In this document: positions 34,331-47,589 of the stretch, in pieces | How the letters are laid out: each line of letters starts with the position of its first letter | How positions within the stretch are numbered: the first letter of the stretch is position 1 | From: Megalonaias nervosa | Lineage: Eukaryota; Mollusca; Bivalvia; Unionida; Unionidae | Length of the DNA stretch: 64,000 nucleotides | Assembly: GCA_016617855.1 (NCBI GenBank) | Contig: JAECUM010001757.1 | Location: forward strand, 82,662 to 146,661 | Direction of reading: 5' to 3' | Made by a program: the position numbers and the translations under genes | Notes under the pieces: generated by a model | What the model saw: the letters and a program-made list of their open reading frames with translations, nothing else | Databases searched by the model: none | Told to the model about the DNA's origin: nothing

Positions 34331-36640
34331 ACTGCCACTGAGGAAGACAATTCCTAAAGTGGGACATCTTGCTGAAGGCCAAAGGGCTGAGATTGAGACC
34401 AAATGGAAGGGGAGTGTAGAATTAGTACACTACCCCATGGGAGCCAACGTGATGGTGTTTAACTTGGTGCAGTGTGATTACAGTTGTATGAAAATACATG
34501 CCCGTCAGGTCCAGATGGATTCCACATTTGTTATGTCACACAGACAGCTGGTCATACCTTGCCATCTCCGTCTTGAACTTCAGGGCAGTAATAAACTGGA
34601 TTTTGTAAACGGAGAAAGTCTGGAATAGAAACACTGAAAATTTAGGTCTACCTCCACCATCTGCTTTATGAGGAAGCACTCTTATCTACTTCTGTAAAAT
34701 GTCTTCCTTTGTTGGATTACTTGGGATCTCCAGCTTAAAGGGAGATGACAAAAGTGTAGGAGGATGGATGAATGAGATCTGAAACCACTATGAAATGACT
34801 TGGATGGCCCAATCTTTGGTTGGATATACATTGATCCAAATCTGGCAGAAAAGATGGAGTTTATACACTCATAAGGGGATCACCAGATGGAGTAGTGACT
34901 GCAAAATCAAGATGGTTAGGAGAAGCTTTGGGAAAGAATAAAGCCTTAATCTATCTCCCCCTGAGGCATGCCTGAAGTAGTTACAGGCATAGTGCTGCCT
35001 ATATCTCACCAGACCATGAATTACTCATGCAATCTTTTGTTGCTGATCATTCTTTCTCTAGCAGACCCCTGATGGGGTCATGCAGAGATAGGGTCTTACA
35101 TGGAAAGCTCAAGGGGCAACTCCTGTGCCACATGCTTTCTCACATGCTCAATCTGACCCACAAACAGAAGAGAGAAACCAAGGCTAGAAGTCAATAGGGC
35201 ATTCGCCATTGCAGTAAGAAGCCCCACTAACTACATTGGCAAGACCCTGTTCTGATTCTCAGGCATGTCTTCTGTCCTTTTTGTCTAGGTTTAAAGACTC
35301 TCTGTCAATAACCAACTCAGATCTAGTGTCTGTGCACTTTATAAACCAGGGAGCGGACAAGTTGATGGCAGTAATATCCTTATATGGGCTAGATACATCA
35401 AAATGATAAACATTGATATGTGGATTCTTCCAGTGTGTCAACAAAGTTGCAGGCAAATGACACCCAGTAATTTCTGAAATTTTTGACAGTTGTGGTAAAA
35501 GTCTTAAGGATGGATGTTTGGGATCATCATCAACTTGTACCAAGGCTTTGACACTGTATGTAGTACTAACTGATGGTGGAGGAAGGCATTCCAACAGAGG
35601 CAGAATTCTGTATATCTCTTTGACTGCCACCTTAAAACTAAATTACATCCATTCCATATTTGAATCAGAATGTTAGAAGAAATTGTGTTACCCTTGTAAG
35701 CTCTGTGTTCAGGAGTAAAGCATTTTGTATGGCAGTGATAATGCTGAATCAGCACCATGCATCAAAAGGTTCTACATGTACCTGTCAGATATGTTATTAG
35801 GGTTAGCCATACTAAGACATGTCTAGCTCCAAACGTGATGCCAGTTCACCATGTAATCATATCATGGACATGGCCAGCTGGTCAGGGAAGTCTGCTGGTG
35901 ATAGGATGGATCACTATAGGAACTGTCAAGTAATATTCTGTTCACCAGTCCAAGATGACCAATTTATGACCACTGAAACTGCGTGCCAGTTGGATGGCTG
36001 GATCAATTTCTCAGAAAACAAGACAATGTAGAGCAAACAATACATAACTTGTGGTCCAGTCCAGCTAGCAAAATCAAAAGATAATCCCACACACCCAGCT
36101 TCAACATTCCTAACTCCAAGCATGGGCTGGGATAAAGACGTATGCCCACTGGGCTGCCAAATGGGATCAAGACATATGCCCACTGGGCTGCCAAACAGGA
36201 TCTAGTTTCCTTCATCTAGCTCAATAATATTCTAGACAGGTCTTGCTGTAGAATGCATATCATACTTGATTCCAACATAGCTTGAGTGGAATCACTTGGC
36301 ATCACTTTGACAGGATCTGAAGTGATCATTGCCATAGGTGCTGATTTTAGTATCTTTGGGGAGGGGGAGCATCTTGACATTACCCATAAAACTGTCAATG
36401 ATTCCAAAGTGCTTAATACTTTTTGTTCTGAAGATTTTGAGCATGCCCTTCTTTGGAGACCCATGTTCCATTGCGTTTTCAAGATATTTGACCAAATGTC
36501 TTCATGCCCTTACTGCACACACATGCTACAGGAGGGGTGGGGGGTGGGGGTTTGAAGATCATTTTGTGCTGGCAAGGCACCTCTCAGGGTTGTTCTCCAT
36601 AACTTTAAAGCGTCTCCACTTCTAGACATCACTGTAATGA
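34331..36640. other. Less AT-rich intron segment with many broken frames, unidentified
   Basis: This ~2.3 kb resembles coding-like composition more than its surroundings. It has several open frames on both strands (for example minus 35259-35630, 123 codons, and plus 34359-34628, 89 codons). Neighbouring minus frames between 35926 and 36215 overlap as if one protein had been frameshifted. I recognise no reverse transcriptase, transposase or host domain. A short direct repeat containing CCCACTGGGCTGCCAAA occurs near 36147 and 36179. It may be an old mobile element; I cannot name it. Confidence 0.35.
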
Positions 36641-37481
36641 ATGTGAGAAGACAAAGCAAACAAGTGCATACAACTACTATACACATTGTTCATAAAGGCG
36701 AACTCAGTTACCATGATGACCAATGAAGTGTATAATCAACTGAAATTTAACAGTGCTTAGTGAAACTTGAGTATTGCCAATGTCATGACATGGATATAAT
36801 GACCAGTATAAAATGCATAAATACAAATAAATTCACCTGGAAAAATGCAGATGTTGCATACACCAGGTGTATCTATTATGACTTTCTATAACACTAAAAA
36901 TAAATGTTGCAAGTTCAAAATCAAACATAAATTGCAATTGATTCTTCGGAGGCACTCTTCCAAGTTACAAACTAAATTTTAGACAGATTACATCCAGGAT
37001 ACAGGTGGCTGTTTAGCAGGAAGAAGAAGTATTAATCTGTAAGAGTTAGTTCCCTTCATCAATATAATGTATAGATGGAAAGGTGTTTTCTTTTATCTTT
37101 CATGGGTGATTTGATTTTGAGGGAGCTGAGAATGATACCCTAATGTCAATGTGACCAGGCGATGTATTCGATGGAGAAACATTATCAGATCAACCCTTAA
37201 GGATGTATTACTGAAATTCAGATATATTCAACAAACACACCTTGTACAAACTGTATCCTATCAAAACAAGATAAAAGATGTACAGCAAAAGAAATTCCCA
37301 TTGGTATATGCCAGAATGGGTGAAAACAAAGTAAATCGAAGATCAGTCAGCAAAAGAAACAATTGCAAAATGAACAAAGTATGACCTGCACATTATAACG
37401 ACTGTCAGCTGTTCAGTAAGGTTAACTGGGAGAAAGGTTAAGTGTCTAATCATAATGATTACATGGCATCATTTTGGTCAT
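36641..37481. other. Intron sequence, nothing recognised
   Basis: AT-rich intron; a 77-codon plus-strand frame (37151-37384) has no motif. Confidence 0.5.
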
Positions 37482-38395
37482 CATAAACCATGCAAACATT
37501 TAGAAATTCTGGTTACTGTATACCATGTATATATTTAGACATTTTCACTATTGTATACCATGTACATATTTAGAAATTTTGGTTACTGTAAACCATCAAA
37601 CATTTAGAAATTTTGGTTACTGTATACCATGTATGCATTTAGAAATTTTGGTTACTGTAAACCATGTACATATTTAGAAATTTTGGTTATTGTAAACCAT
37701 GTATATATTTAGAAATTTTGGTTATTGTATACCATGTATGCATTGTAAACCATGTGAACATTCAGGAATTTTTGCTATTGTATACCATGTATATATTTAG
37801 AAATTTTGGTTACTGTAAATCATGCAAACATTTAGAAATTTTGGTTATTGTAAACTGTAAATATTTAGAAATTTTGGTTACTGTAAACCATGCAAACATT
37901 TAGAAATTTTGGTTACTGCAAATCATGCAAACATTTAGAAATTTTGGTTATTGTAAACCATGTATATATTTAGAAATTATAGCTATTGTAAACCATGTAT
38001 ATATTTAGAAATTTTGGTTATTGTATACCATGAACATATTTAGAAATTTTGTTTACTGTAAACCATGCAGACATTTAGAAATTTTGGTTATTGTAAACCA
38101 TGTATATATTTAGAAATTTTGGTTATTGTAAACCATGTACATATTTAGAAATTTTGGTTATTGTAAACCATGTACATATTTAGAAATTTAGGTTATTGTA
38201 AACCATGTATATATTTAGAAATTTTGGTTATTGTATACCATGTAAATATTATAAATTTTGGTTACTGTAAACCATGCACATATTTAGAAATTTTGGTTAT
38301 TGTAAATCATGTACACATTTAAAAATTTTGGTTATTGTAAACCATGTACATATTTAGAAATTTTGATTATTGTCAACCATGTACATATTAAGATG
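37482..38395. repeat. 35-bp AT-rich minisatellite, about 26 copies
   Basis: The unit contains TTTAGAAATTTTGGTTA, then TTGTAAACCATGTATATA. Positions after ACCATG vary (TATATA, CAAACA, TACATA, TGCATT) and GTAAACC alternates with GTATACC. It ends about 240 bp before the exon at 38634-38735, in its downstream intron. Confidence 0.97.
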
Positions 38396-38633
38396 TTGGT
38401 AAACATTGCAGCCTTACTGAATACAATTTTGATTCAGTTTCAAATATACTCTCAGGAGGAGGAGGAGAGAATGTGTAATTCAATACCAGAGGGGTGGGGG
38501 GGGGGAAATATTATCAGGCTCTCTCCAGTACAGCAGCACAAGGCCTTAATGTGTATCTAAACCACAGATGGACAGACTAACACAATCATGGATATGATCC
38601 TCCCTATAAAAATGAATGGGCACAAAAACTTAC

Positions 38634-38735
38634 CATTGCAATGGATCCCAGAGGAATGACTGCCATATAGCCTACAGAAATTTTGCCAGTCTACTGGATG
38701 TGGGGAAGGTGAACGAAGTGACCTTTTGCTACGGA
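38634..38735 (-). CDS. PKD1-like: PKD1-like exon: basic linker, possible cassette exon
   Basis: A 102-bp open segment with a CTTACTAG acceptor and a GTAAGTTT donor, phase 1 at both ends. It encodes a linker that begins RSKRSLRSPSP and contains two cysteines near its end (NFCRLYG and GIHCN). It has no domain I recognise. RSKR fits the furin cleavage pattern R-x-(K/R)-R, but its use is unproven. Because it is symmetric and the flanking exons also join without it, it could be alternatively spliced. It sits between introns of 4.7 and 15.6 kb. Support comes from splice sites, phase and absence of stops only. Confidence 0.55.
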
Positions 38736-41700
38736 CTAGTAAGTGTGAAATTGTTAGTAAATGTTAAAGCAAACAAATAAACAAAGCAATAGAAAATGCA
38801 CATAGAGTTAGTAAGTATAAACAATCCATGCTCAATCCAGGATATATCAAAAAGAGATACATTGAAGTTTTCTCACCTATGCTGAACTAAGGAGCATAAG
38901 GTAACTTTTAGCTAAATGTATCTCCAGCAGTTCTAAAATTTGCATAACAGCAGACACAAAATTAGATCAAAGTTTTGCATCTGACCTTATTATTACCACA
39001 CCTTTATGCTAGCAGTCTAAATATATCTTAAACAGCTTACTGTCATTTTATAAATATACTGCGGTACATTTTCACCAAATCATCTCCAATAGTTCAAACA
39101 TTATACATTTACCAAGGAAATTTAACAAGCAGATAAATATACAACCCACTAAAATTAATATACTTTACGTGGACATAAATGTAATTTAAGTCAAGCCTGA
39201 CCAATCAATCAGACTTTATGACAAATTTGAAATCACAATGAAATCTGAGCCAAGTGATTGAATACAATCAACCAACGTCTGCTAGCCAGGCAAACTCATT
39301 ATAAAAGGTGCATAACTCTAACAGATGATAAGTAGTTTTCCTGTAACAATCAGTGTTTGTACCAAAACTTATGCTCCGCCATAGGCTGAATATTAGTTTC
39401 TCTTTAGCTGACATATGCAAAACTGGATTGAGCAGGCTTTCACATATGGTGCTTAAAAATGACAAGTGGAAGACAAACACATAAATTAAAGTAAGCTATA
39501 TTAATGGCCATATCAAATAACTTGATGTCTCATTTAAATCAAATATGTGAACTTTTAAGGAAACATAATATTTAGTGGAAATTCAAAATTATGGTCACAA
39601 TTAACCTTAAATTTTTAATCCACATTAAATGTCTGAAACACTGAATGGTCTTGGTATTCTGTTTGTGTATTTCTTCAAAACATCAGTATCCTGAGTAAAT
39701 TGTCAGTTATAATCCTACTGATTCACCTCAATCAGGATAAGGAGGCAGTGCATCAAGTTTTGTTTGTCAGGATTTTTTTGCTGAAAGTTTTGAAAGGTAC
39801 TTTTTTTCTAAAATGTGATGGTGTGGTCAAACACTGTTTCTCATGACTTTCATTAACTTTTGTTGCTTTTGCAACTTTGAATATCATGACAGATTCAAGA
39901 TAAAAAAGAAATAATAAATGGCTTTTACATCCCCATACACAATCTCTTCCCCTTGTTAGTAAAATGTCTTAAGTGTAGCACTCCCTCACAAAATGAGAAT
40001 CCCTCATTACAACAAATTTCCTATTATAAGGTGTGTATGATCATGGGTTCCATTTTATTATGTATTTGTAAAATTATGCATAATGTTCCCTAAGGTGGTA
40101 TACTGAATGACTTATATGGACAATGTTATGATCAGGGAATACTCTATGTTAATTACTACAGCAAAGTTAGTTTAGACTTCATTAGTTTGTTGGGACTGCT
40201 GGAAAAAAGGATTTATCACAGAAGTTAAATTGCAGTTAATGCCACACTCAATAAACTCTACTCAGGTTTGCCTTGATCAACTGACGAACCATTCCCATAC
40301 AGTGGAACTTTTGAAAACTGGTCCCTGACAAACTACCAGTGGGGATTTTTGTTTGGGTCCTACATATTTAATATCTTACTTTGGTTTACTAATACTGACC
40401 AAGATTTAACATGGTTCTATATGAGGTTAAATCTTATTTCCACTGTTCTAAGTAGTGAAAAAGTGTATTGCTATGATCCAAACTGATCTACTGTGAAGCA
40501 CTGTGCACTAAATGTTCAACAAACTCTTGACATAACAAAACAAATTAATATAACAAAAGATAAAATGAACAAAAAATTACATTTTTACTAACAATAACAA
40601 ATGAAATTTTAACCTTGTTAATGTAAAATGTTAAAAATCTAAAAGCCTAAATAACTGAACAAAGGAGCAGGGAGGAATCATTATTTCACATTATTAAATA
40701 TTTTTGGTCCTACAAGGCAAATCAGAGGATGAGAAAAATGGAAGATTGTTGAATGATTAATATGTTCAGCATCTTTAGTATGTTTTTATTTTAAAAAAAT
40801 AAAGTTGACTTTTAGTGTAACTAAGATAATTATAATTTTATAAATTTTGTCTGAAAGGTATATTTACTCATTATCTTAAACCAAATCTCTTAACCTGTTC
40901 TTACAGAGCAGCAAAATTCTTTGGAAGTGAAGAAGAAAATATTTACAAAAACCTACTGACTAATTTGTGATTCAATTTTGTTATGTATTAAATATGCAAG
41001 GAACAAGTACTGAAATGCTATACCAAATGATATCTCTATCATTAGAGATATTAAGTGTCAATTTCATATATGTCATTCTTCCACTCTTCTCACATATAAT
41101 TATTTCTCAGCAATTTTTTTTTACTAGAACAGATAAAATCACAGATTTCCAGAAGCAATCCCATTTACCAAGCCAAAGCATCATCAAGCAATGTGGGACC
41201 AAGTGTCCCCCCAATTGCTACTGTATATATAGTTAAGCACTATATTGTTTTGGTTGGTGTGCTGTAAACAGGCTAGTGTGTGAGCTAAGAGCTTTCCATT
41301 TTCTTACTTATATTCGATTTTTTTTGTCTTCTTAGCACTATTGGTTTTGATGCAAATATTTTCCCATCAATAAAAGTCTTTTGAAAAACTGTGCCTGAAA
41401 CATAAATGATACAATACCTTGTGCATTTCAATCTCAGTTTCATCAGCTTAACACACTTAGTTGTCTTTTTCTTTTTGAATACTCTTTCAAAAAAATATTA
41501 CTACTACCAATCAATAATTAGTTTTCTGTTACTTCCCCCAATTTTTAATAGAATTTCACTGACTTGGATTGTAAACTATAACTCTTGTAACATTTACAGT
41601 TTTTAGTTTATATGTATCATCACTGATCAATCAGTGAATTAAATATGCCAAAAATTGTAACATAGTACCATATTATTAACATGTTATCTCCCCTCAATAA

Positions 41701-43443
41701 AGCAAATTTATTACTTATATTCCCCTTATAACAGAAAATCTGGTAGACTATAAAATATAATCACACAATTAATAACCAAATGAAGTTTACTTCATACAGC
41801 CAAGAGTGCATTTATGAATCAATTTCTGTGTCACTTCTAACTCAAACATTTTGTGCCAGACATTGTTTTCAAGCAATGGACTATTATAGCAGATGTAAGA
41901 TGCCATGTAGCATTCATGCAGCTGAACAATGCAGGACATACATATGGTAATTAATAATGCAAATGCTACTTTAACATGCTGCACATGCAGGATATTGCAT
42001 TCTACTACAAATAATGAACATATCATTAAATAATACACCAATAGCAAAACTATACAAAAAACTATTGACCAATAACTCCAGCAGTATTTCTTCAGTGTCA
42101 ACACTCATTACTAAAATGTTGACCAATAAATTTTAAATTTCAAAATGAGCTTAGTAACGGTTCCAAAATAAATGCTATGAGTCAATACTTAAGTGAAATA
42201 TAGTCATGCATATATTCCTCCCTACCCTAGAGCAATCCAAGATGTTCTGTAAGAAATACAGAATGAATAATCTTGCATGTGAAAAAGTGTCCTACTGGTG
42301 CAAGATGTAATCACAGTGAAACCTATTTGTAACAAATGCATGTCATGAAAATATGTTTCGTTACACCATACATTTGCTTATGATTCTATTTTTCCCTTCT
42401 GTGTAACAATTCTCAATCAAATCTGACCTCTTATCCTCACACTAGAATCTTAGGGGAAAAATAAAACAGTCCCTATGCAAACAACAAAGAAATCTTTTTT
42501 CAAAATAGACTGCGTTGATCTTCAAAGATTTTCCTTTTAAGGTTCAACACAGATTTTACAAATGAACAAAAATAGAAGTGAAAACAAGAGAACCAGATGT
42601 GACGCAAAACATGCACATCTTGACCAATCTCACAGAGTGCATTTGAGACAGGTGTGTAATTAGTACATGTGGTGTGTGATTGTGTAGGTGTATTTTCAAT
42701 AAGTGGTAAAAACTGACATGCTTGAACATGGTCAGGACTAATATCCTAAGAGAAACAGTATTTTGCAAGAATTACATAAATTGTGAAATATTATAACAAT
42801 GAGAGACAAAACTGATAGACAATAAAACTGTTCAAGTGGCTAAGTTTTATTACATACCCTGTATTCTTGAAACATTTTAGCAAGAAACTCAAGCTCAAAC
42901 TAACTCAAAACTTTGCAGTTCTGTAACTTAAATTAGGATCAAGTTAAATGAAAGAACATTTAATTTTTCATGCAGTTTTTATCCTTGGTTTCTTACAGCA
43001 TGCTAGCTTTCAACCATGTTTGCTTCCTCTAGTTACCACATTTGATTCTGGTGTTTGGAATCTGAGTCTGAGTCTCTTGCTCAGAAAGGTCTTGACAATA
43101 CAGGATAATAACTGACAAGAATAAATTCAAGATATTTGCCTGAAGTGAGAGAATAATGGATATATTTCATCGAGTGAGTGAAAAACTCAGCATTTTTACA
43201 TGCGGCAATTATGATTTCTGTATTTGTTTCACGTATTCATTACAAAAAAGTTTCACAGTTTTTAGAAAAAAAATGACTTGGATGTTGAGACAAGAATGCT
43301 GCTAAAAACTGACTAATATGTTGAGAACCGACTGATGCTAAAATTGTTACACTAAACTTTGATGCATAACTCTTTTTTAACACATGTTACAGAGCAGGAT
43401 AAAAAAAAAAAAAAGGCTAGAAGAGTTGGTTATTTCAACTTAC
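38736..43443. other. 4.7-kb intron, little recognised
   Basis: AT-rich intron. Two weak pogo-type ends are visible: ACAGTGGAACTTTT near 40301 with an inverse ATTTCCACTGT near 40446, and a single CACAGTGAAACCTATTTGTA near 42314. Neither makes a convincing complete element. No exon passes splice and phase checks. Confidence 0.45.
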
Positions 43444-43607
43444 GCCAGAAGTAATCTCCTGTCTCAAGAAGTGGGGTAGTGTTGCCTACACTGTCAGTGC
43501 AGAGTGTATTATTTGTGCTCTCAATTGTCAGTGTAGTCTTGGATTTTAGGTATGTCTTCAGCCAGTACAGATCCTTGTCACAGACCCAGGGGTTACCAGA
43601 CAAATTT
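43444..43607 (-). CDS. PKD1-like: PKD1-like exon: LRR C-terminal cap (LRRCT)
   Basis: A 164-bp exon with a TTCTAACAG acceptor (phase 2) and a GTAAGTTG donor (phase 1). It starts NLSGNPWVCDKDLYWLKTYL, the LRRCT signature (N-P-x-x-C-D, then W-L), and includes a later cysteine (NNTLCTDSVG) that would pair within the cap. The cap closes the hydrophobic core of the LRR solenoid, so the LRR domain ends here. The phase switch from 2 to 1 marks the border between the LRR part and the later modules. The 3' end joins in frame to either the exon at 38634-38735 or the WSC exon at 22385-23047. Confidence 0.87.
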
Positions 43608-45454
43608 CTGTTAGAACAAAAATGTTTTTCAATACTCAAAACAAAACACAAGTATTAAAACATTTTGAGAGATTGTCTATTAAGTAATAACGTGATGGTG
43701 GAAAATTTGTTAAATAAACTGGGAGAAATTAACAAAGAATAAACCTAGTATATGTCCTTATAAAGCAGGGATTTCAACTCAGGAATTTTAAGCAATTTTC
43801 TTGAACTGTTAATTCCCTCTCCCGTAACCACTATTAAGTCAAATACACTTCGCTATGACCAAGTTTTTAGTCAACTTAATTCATTAGGTGAACCAATATT
43901 TTTAAATTTATACCTAATCAAAAATATTTACCTTAATTGCTGCAAGCAGAAATGAATAAAACAGTCATGAGATCCAAATGACTTTAAGAGCAATATGTCT
44001 CATTTTACAACAACCAGTCTGTTCTCAGACTATTAATTTTATAACAAACAGTCTGTTCAATTATAAACCTGTATCCAAAACTTTAATATTCCCAAGAAAC
44101 ATGTTCATAGAATGGATCTGCACCACCATGTATGCCTCGTGTGCATTATATGAATTCCCAGACCTGGCTACAAAACTAACCAAAGTTTTGACAGACGGAC
44201 AGACCAAAGGATAGACAGACATGGGTAACACTATATACTGTATGCCTCATCCAAATTTGTGGCACAGCATAGAAAGATTTTCATATGGTGAACACTACAG
44301 TATGATAAACACCTCTGGAAGCAACTTGCATATTTGGCTGTGATTCATCAATGACAGAAACCACTTAAAGAGTTTGTCTAGAGCAACTGTAAAAGGTTTA
44401 AGACTCTGCAATCGAAATGAGCGTGGCTTGTTTTTAACATAGTGGTCTTTTGGTATTCAACTCAATACATAAACTGCTTCACAGCTTTTGTTATGGTCAT
44501 TTGTAGTTTCTCCAAGAACAGGATTCAATATACTTGTACCTGGGTTGCACCCATTTAATATGCACCATTTCAGGTTCATTGTTCTCAGATAATCTGCTTC
44601 AAAAGCAAGAAACAGCCTTCTACACACGATTTTGATGGCAGATTCACATATGCACACAAATCTAAAACCAGAAGCATGCTGATGCATAATACTTTCAGTG
44701 GGAACATCCAGCTGGCAGCATAATCAGATGTTTAATATCAAATACATGAATAAAACCATTCATACACACTCGGGCTTTTCCACCAATGATGGAAAAAACA
44801 CCTCATGGACTACAATAGTTGCCATTCTAAACAGATGTACTTTACTTGCCAAATGATACCGTGTGAACATTGTACCATTATGGCATTCATTACGGCAGTC
44901 TACTGGTTGACGTTACTTATTCCTGGCTCCAGCATTCCTAAGATTTTTTTCTTTAATTATAAACTTATTAGTGAGCTTTCTTTTATTGAATTTGTGTAAG
45001 TAAATAATTATATAAAGGTATGAATATGCTATTGACATGGTTATATTGTGCCATAACACATTTTAGCTGTGCCTGAGTTGTCCACCATTATCCACCAATT
45101 TCCTACTTCTTACATTTTAACATGACACTGAAGTATTTCTGAGATAGATTTTTGGCAGAAAAGCCAAAGATGTTACAATACGAATAATCTGTCAGACAAA
45201 ATACTGCCAGTTTAGAACCAAACAATATTTTACAGAATTGATAAAGTCATGAAGCTTGAAGATCTGCATGAATGGCCACAGCAAAACTAATACATGAAGT
45301 CCATTTCTAATAATTACAAACATAAAATTAATTTAAAAAATCTGAAGAAATAAATAACTATATCTGAATCATTGATTACAAATACTTTCAAAGGACATAC
45401 AAATTTAATACATGAATACATGAATCAATACAAAGGAATCATGAAACAATGCAG
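43608..45454. other. Intron sequence, nothing recognised
   Basis: AT-rich intron next to the LRRCT exon. The plus-strand 78-codon frame at 43978-44214 has no motif. Nothing else seen. Confidence 0.5.
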
Positions 45455-45850
45455 GTTTACATGCTAACATGTGTATACTAACACATCATTTTGGAGATCT
45501 TCAAACCAACAGTCTACATTAACATCTCTACAGTAACAAACCATTTGGGAGATCTGCAAACCAAAAGTCTATTTTAACATGTGTACATTAACACATTATT
45601 TTGGAGATCTGCAAACCAACAGTCTACATTAACATGTGTGCACTAACATATCATTTTGGAGATCTGCAAACCAAATGTCTACATTAACATCGGTACAGTA
45701 ACAAATCATTTTGGAGATCTTCAAATCAACAGTCTACATTAACATGTGTATGCTAACACATCGTTTTGGAGATCTTCAAACCAACAGTCTACATTAACAT
45801 GTGTACATTAACACACCATTTTGGGATCTTGAAACCAAGAGTCTACATAA
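45455..45850. repeat. 55-bp minisatellite, seven copies
   Basis: TTGGAGATCTGCAAACCAAC recurs at about 45491, 45545, 45601, 45656, 45711, 45766 and 45821, followed by AGTCTACATTAACATGTGTA and TAACACATCATTT. The ~55-bp spacing is very regular. Confidence 0.95.
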
Positions 45851-46738
45851 ACTTTTTCACAAAGTTAGATGTGTATGATTAAAAGGATTATTAATTGTTA
45901 ATCCTATGTGGTCATCTGGATGAACAGAGAAACCTGGATAATTCAAACCAAAAGCAATTTCTTTCTGGTGTTCTGAAGAAATAATTTCTAGTTTTCTGTA
46001 TCACATGGTGCAATTTTAACCAATCCAAATGCTAGTTACAACAGCTTGGTAAAAATGTGTAATTATTAACATACCAACATTACATGTGAACAGCATGTAC
46101 CAAACTACAACAGGGTAGACCCGATCTGCAGTTGTATCATGCACTAACTTAAATTGGCAAGCCAATAAAAAAGGCCAGTAATTACTTAAATCTCTGTCAC
46201 TATTTTATGGTTGCTATTTGTTTATATATCCACCCTGAACTGCAGTGATTGGTAGACAGCATTATATCGGTGCAGTGCATGATGGGTAAAACATAAATCT
46301 TTTAAATGTTTTTCAAAGATGGCAGTTGATACTTACATTCAGTCTTATGAAAACAGGATGTGTTATGCAGTAATTAACAAAATCAGGGGTTTGCACTGTT
46401 CTCATGAGAGCAGACATATTATTATTAGGGCCTCACTTTCATAAAACTTCTCAATGTGAGTACATACTCAAATGAAAATGTGTCCCTCAGGAAAATTTCA
46501 TACCATTTTATCATTCAGCTTAAACGAAATCAGCTTGTTTTATAATGTAATTTAATACAGTTATCCTTAAGTAGTTTAAAAAATTCAACCTGTAAAATCT
46601 GGACTGAAATTTGACTCAATTTTGAGACATTTTATGAAAGTGGAACCAGGGTCATTGATGTTTTGCAGTTGGGTACCCATTATATGAGAAAATAACACAC
46701 TATGTCAGATGCATTTATTTGCAGAAGAGCAGACTTAC
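45851..46738. other. Intron sequence, nothing recognised
   Basis: AT-rich intron with no supported feature. Confidence 0.5.
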
Positions 46739-46810
46739 ATTGTTGTTAAACTAGTCTGCTTGCTGAAGGTTCCAGAAACTAGGGTGGTAAGGTTATTGTT
46801 CTGCAGATAC
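46739..46810 (-). CDS. PKD1-like: PKD1-like exon: last leucine-rich repeat before the cap
   Basis: A 72-bp, phase 2/2 exon with a TTGTTTCAG acceptor and a GTAAGTCT donor. It encodes YLQNNNLTTLVSGTF followed by TSLTT. Joining to the next exon recreates an isoleucine codon and reads TTINLSGNPWVCD, which is the standard transition from an LRR into an LRRCT cap. That junction strongly supports both exon borders. Confidence 0.88.
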
Positions 46811-47589
46811 CTGAAACAAATATCAGATAATGTTTATGACAAAATGACAAGATAAATTAAACTCTTTAGAAATTATTTGTAAAGAACTTTTTACTGAAGA
46901 ATTTAGAAGTAACACAGTTTTACGTGTGTTGTCACTTACTGATGCAAATAATCTGAATTGAATGATTTTCTCTCAACAATATTATTTAGAATAACTTCTT
47001 TATGACTTATTTAAATCAGAAGATCTTGCTATTTTTGGCAATTAAGAAAGAGAAATCACAGTGCAATTTGATCATATTAATTTATACAGTAATTCACATA
47101 CCACATCACTGCATTATGTCTAAGAAATAAATACAAGTCCTGCAACCAATCCACTGTATTATCGAACTTTGAACAGTCGTGTTAACTGATGTTCATTGGT
47201 CCAGCTTATACATGTACAGGGTAATGCTGTAGTAATAATTGCTTTCTGGTGAAGGGTTAAAAAATAGTGTTGCTACATTCTGTAGACCTTGTCAGTACTG
47301 AATGTATGGGTCTGACAACAGCTATGTGCAACTCCCTGGGGTCTTTTTCTTTTCAGCAAGAGAGAAAAATACTGACACACAGACAGGCAGACAGACACAG
47401 TAGAGTTCAGTTTCTATAAGTATTAGTTATCAATAACGATAAGAAGAAATGCAAAACAAAAATTCCCAAAAGAATATTCAGCAATGGCCTAAGTGCACAC
47501 AGCATCACTCACTTGGTTAACATATATGCCTATAAATCAATTTATATAAGAGCTGTAGGCCAAGTAGAAATTTCCTCCAGTTCAGTTGA

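Noticed and set aside
32165..38395. Possible CRISPR-like arrays
   Set aside because: Units are contiguous without unique spacers, and the sequence is animal genomic DNA with spliced genes.
40301..40446. Possible small pogo-type MITE
   Set aside because: Only about nine bases of inverted match and no clear TA duplication; kept as a note in the intron entry.
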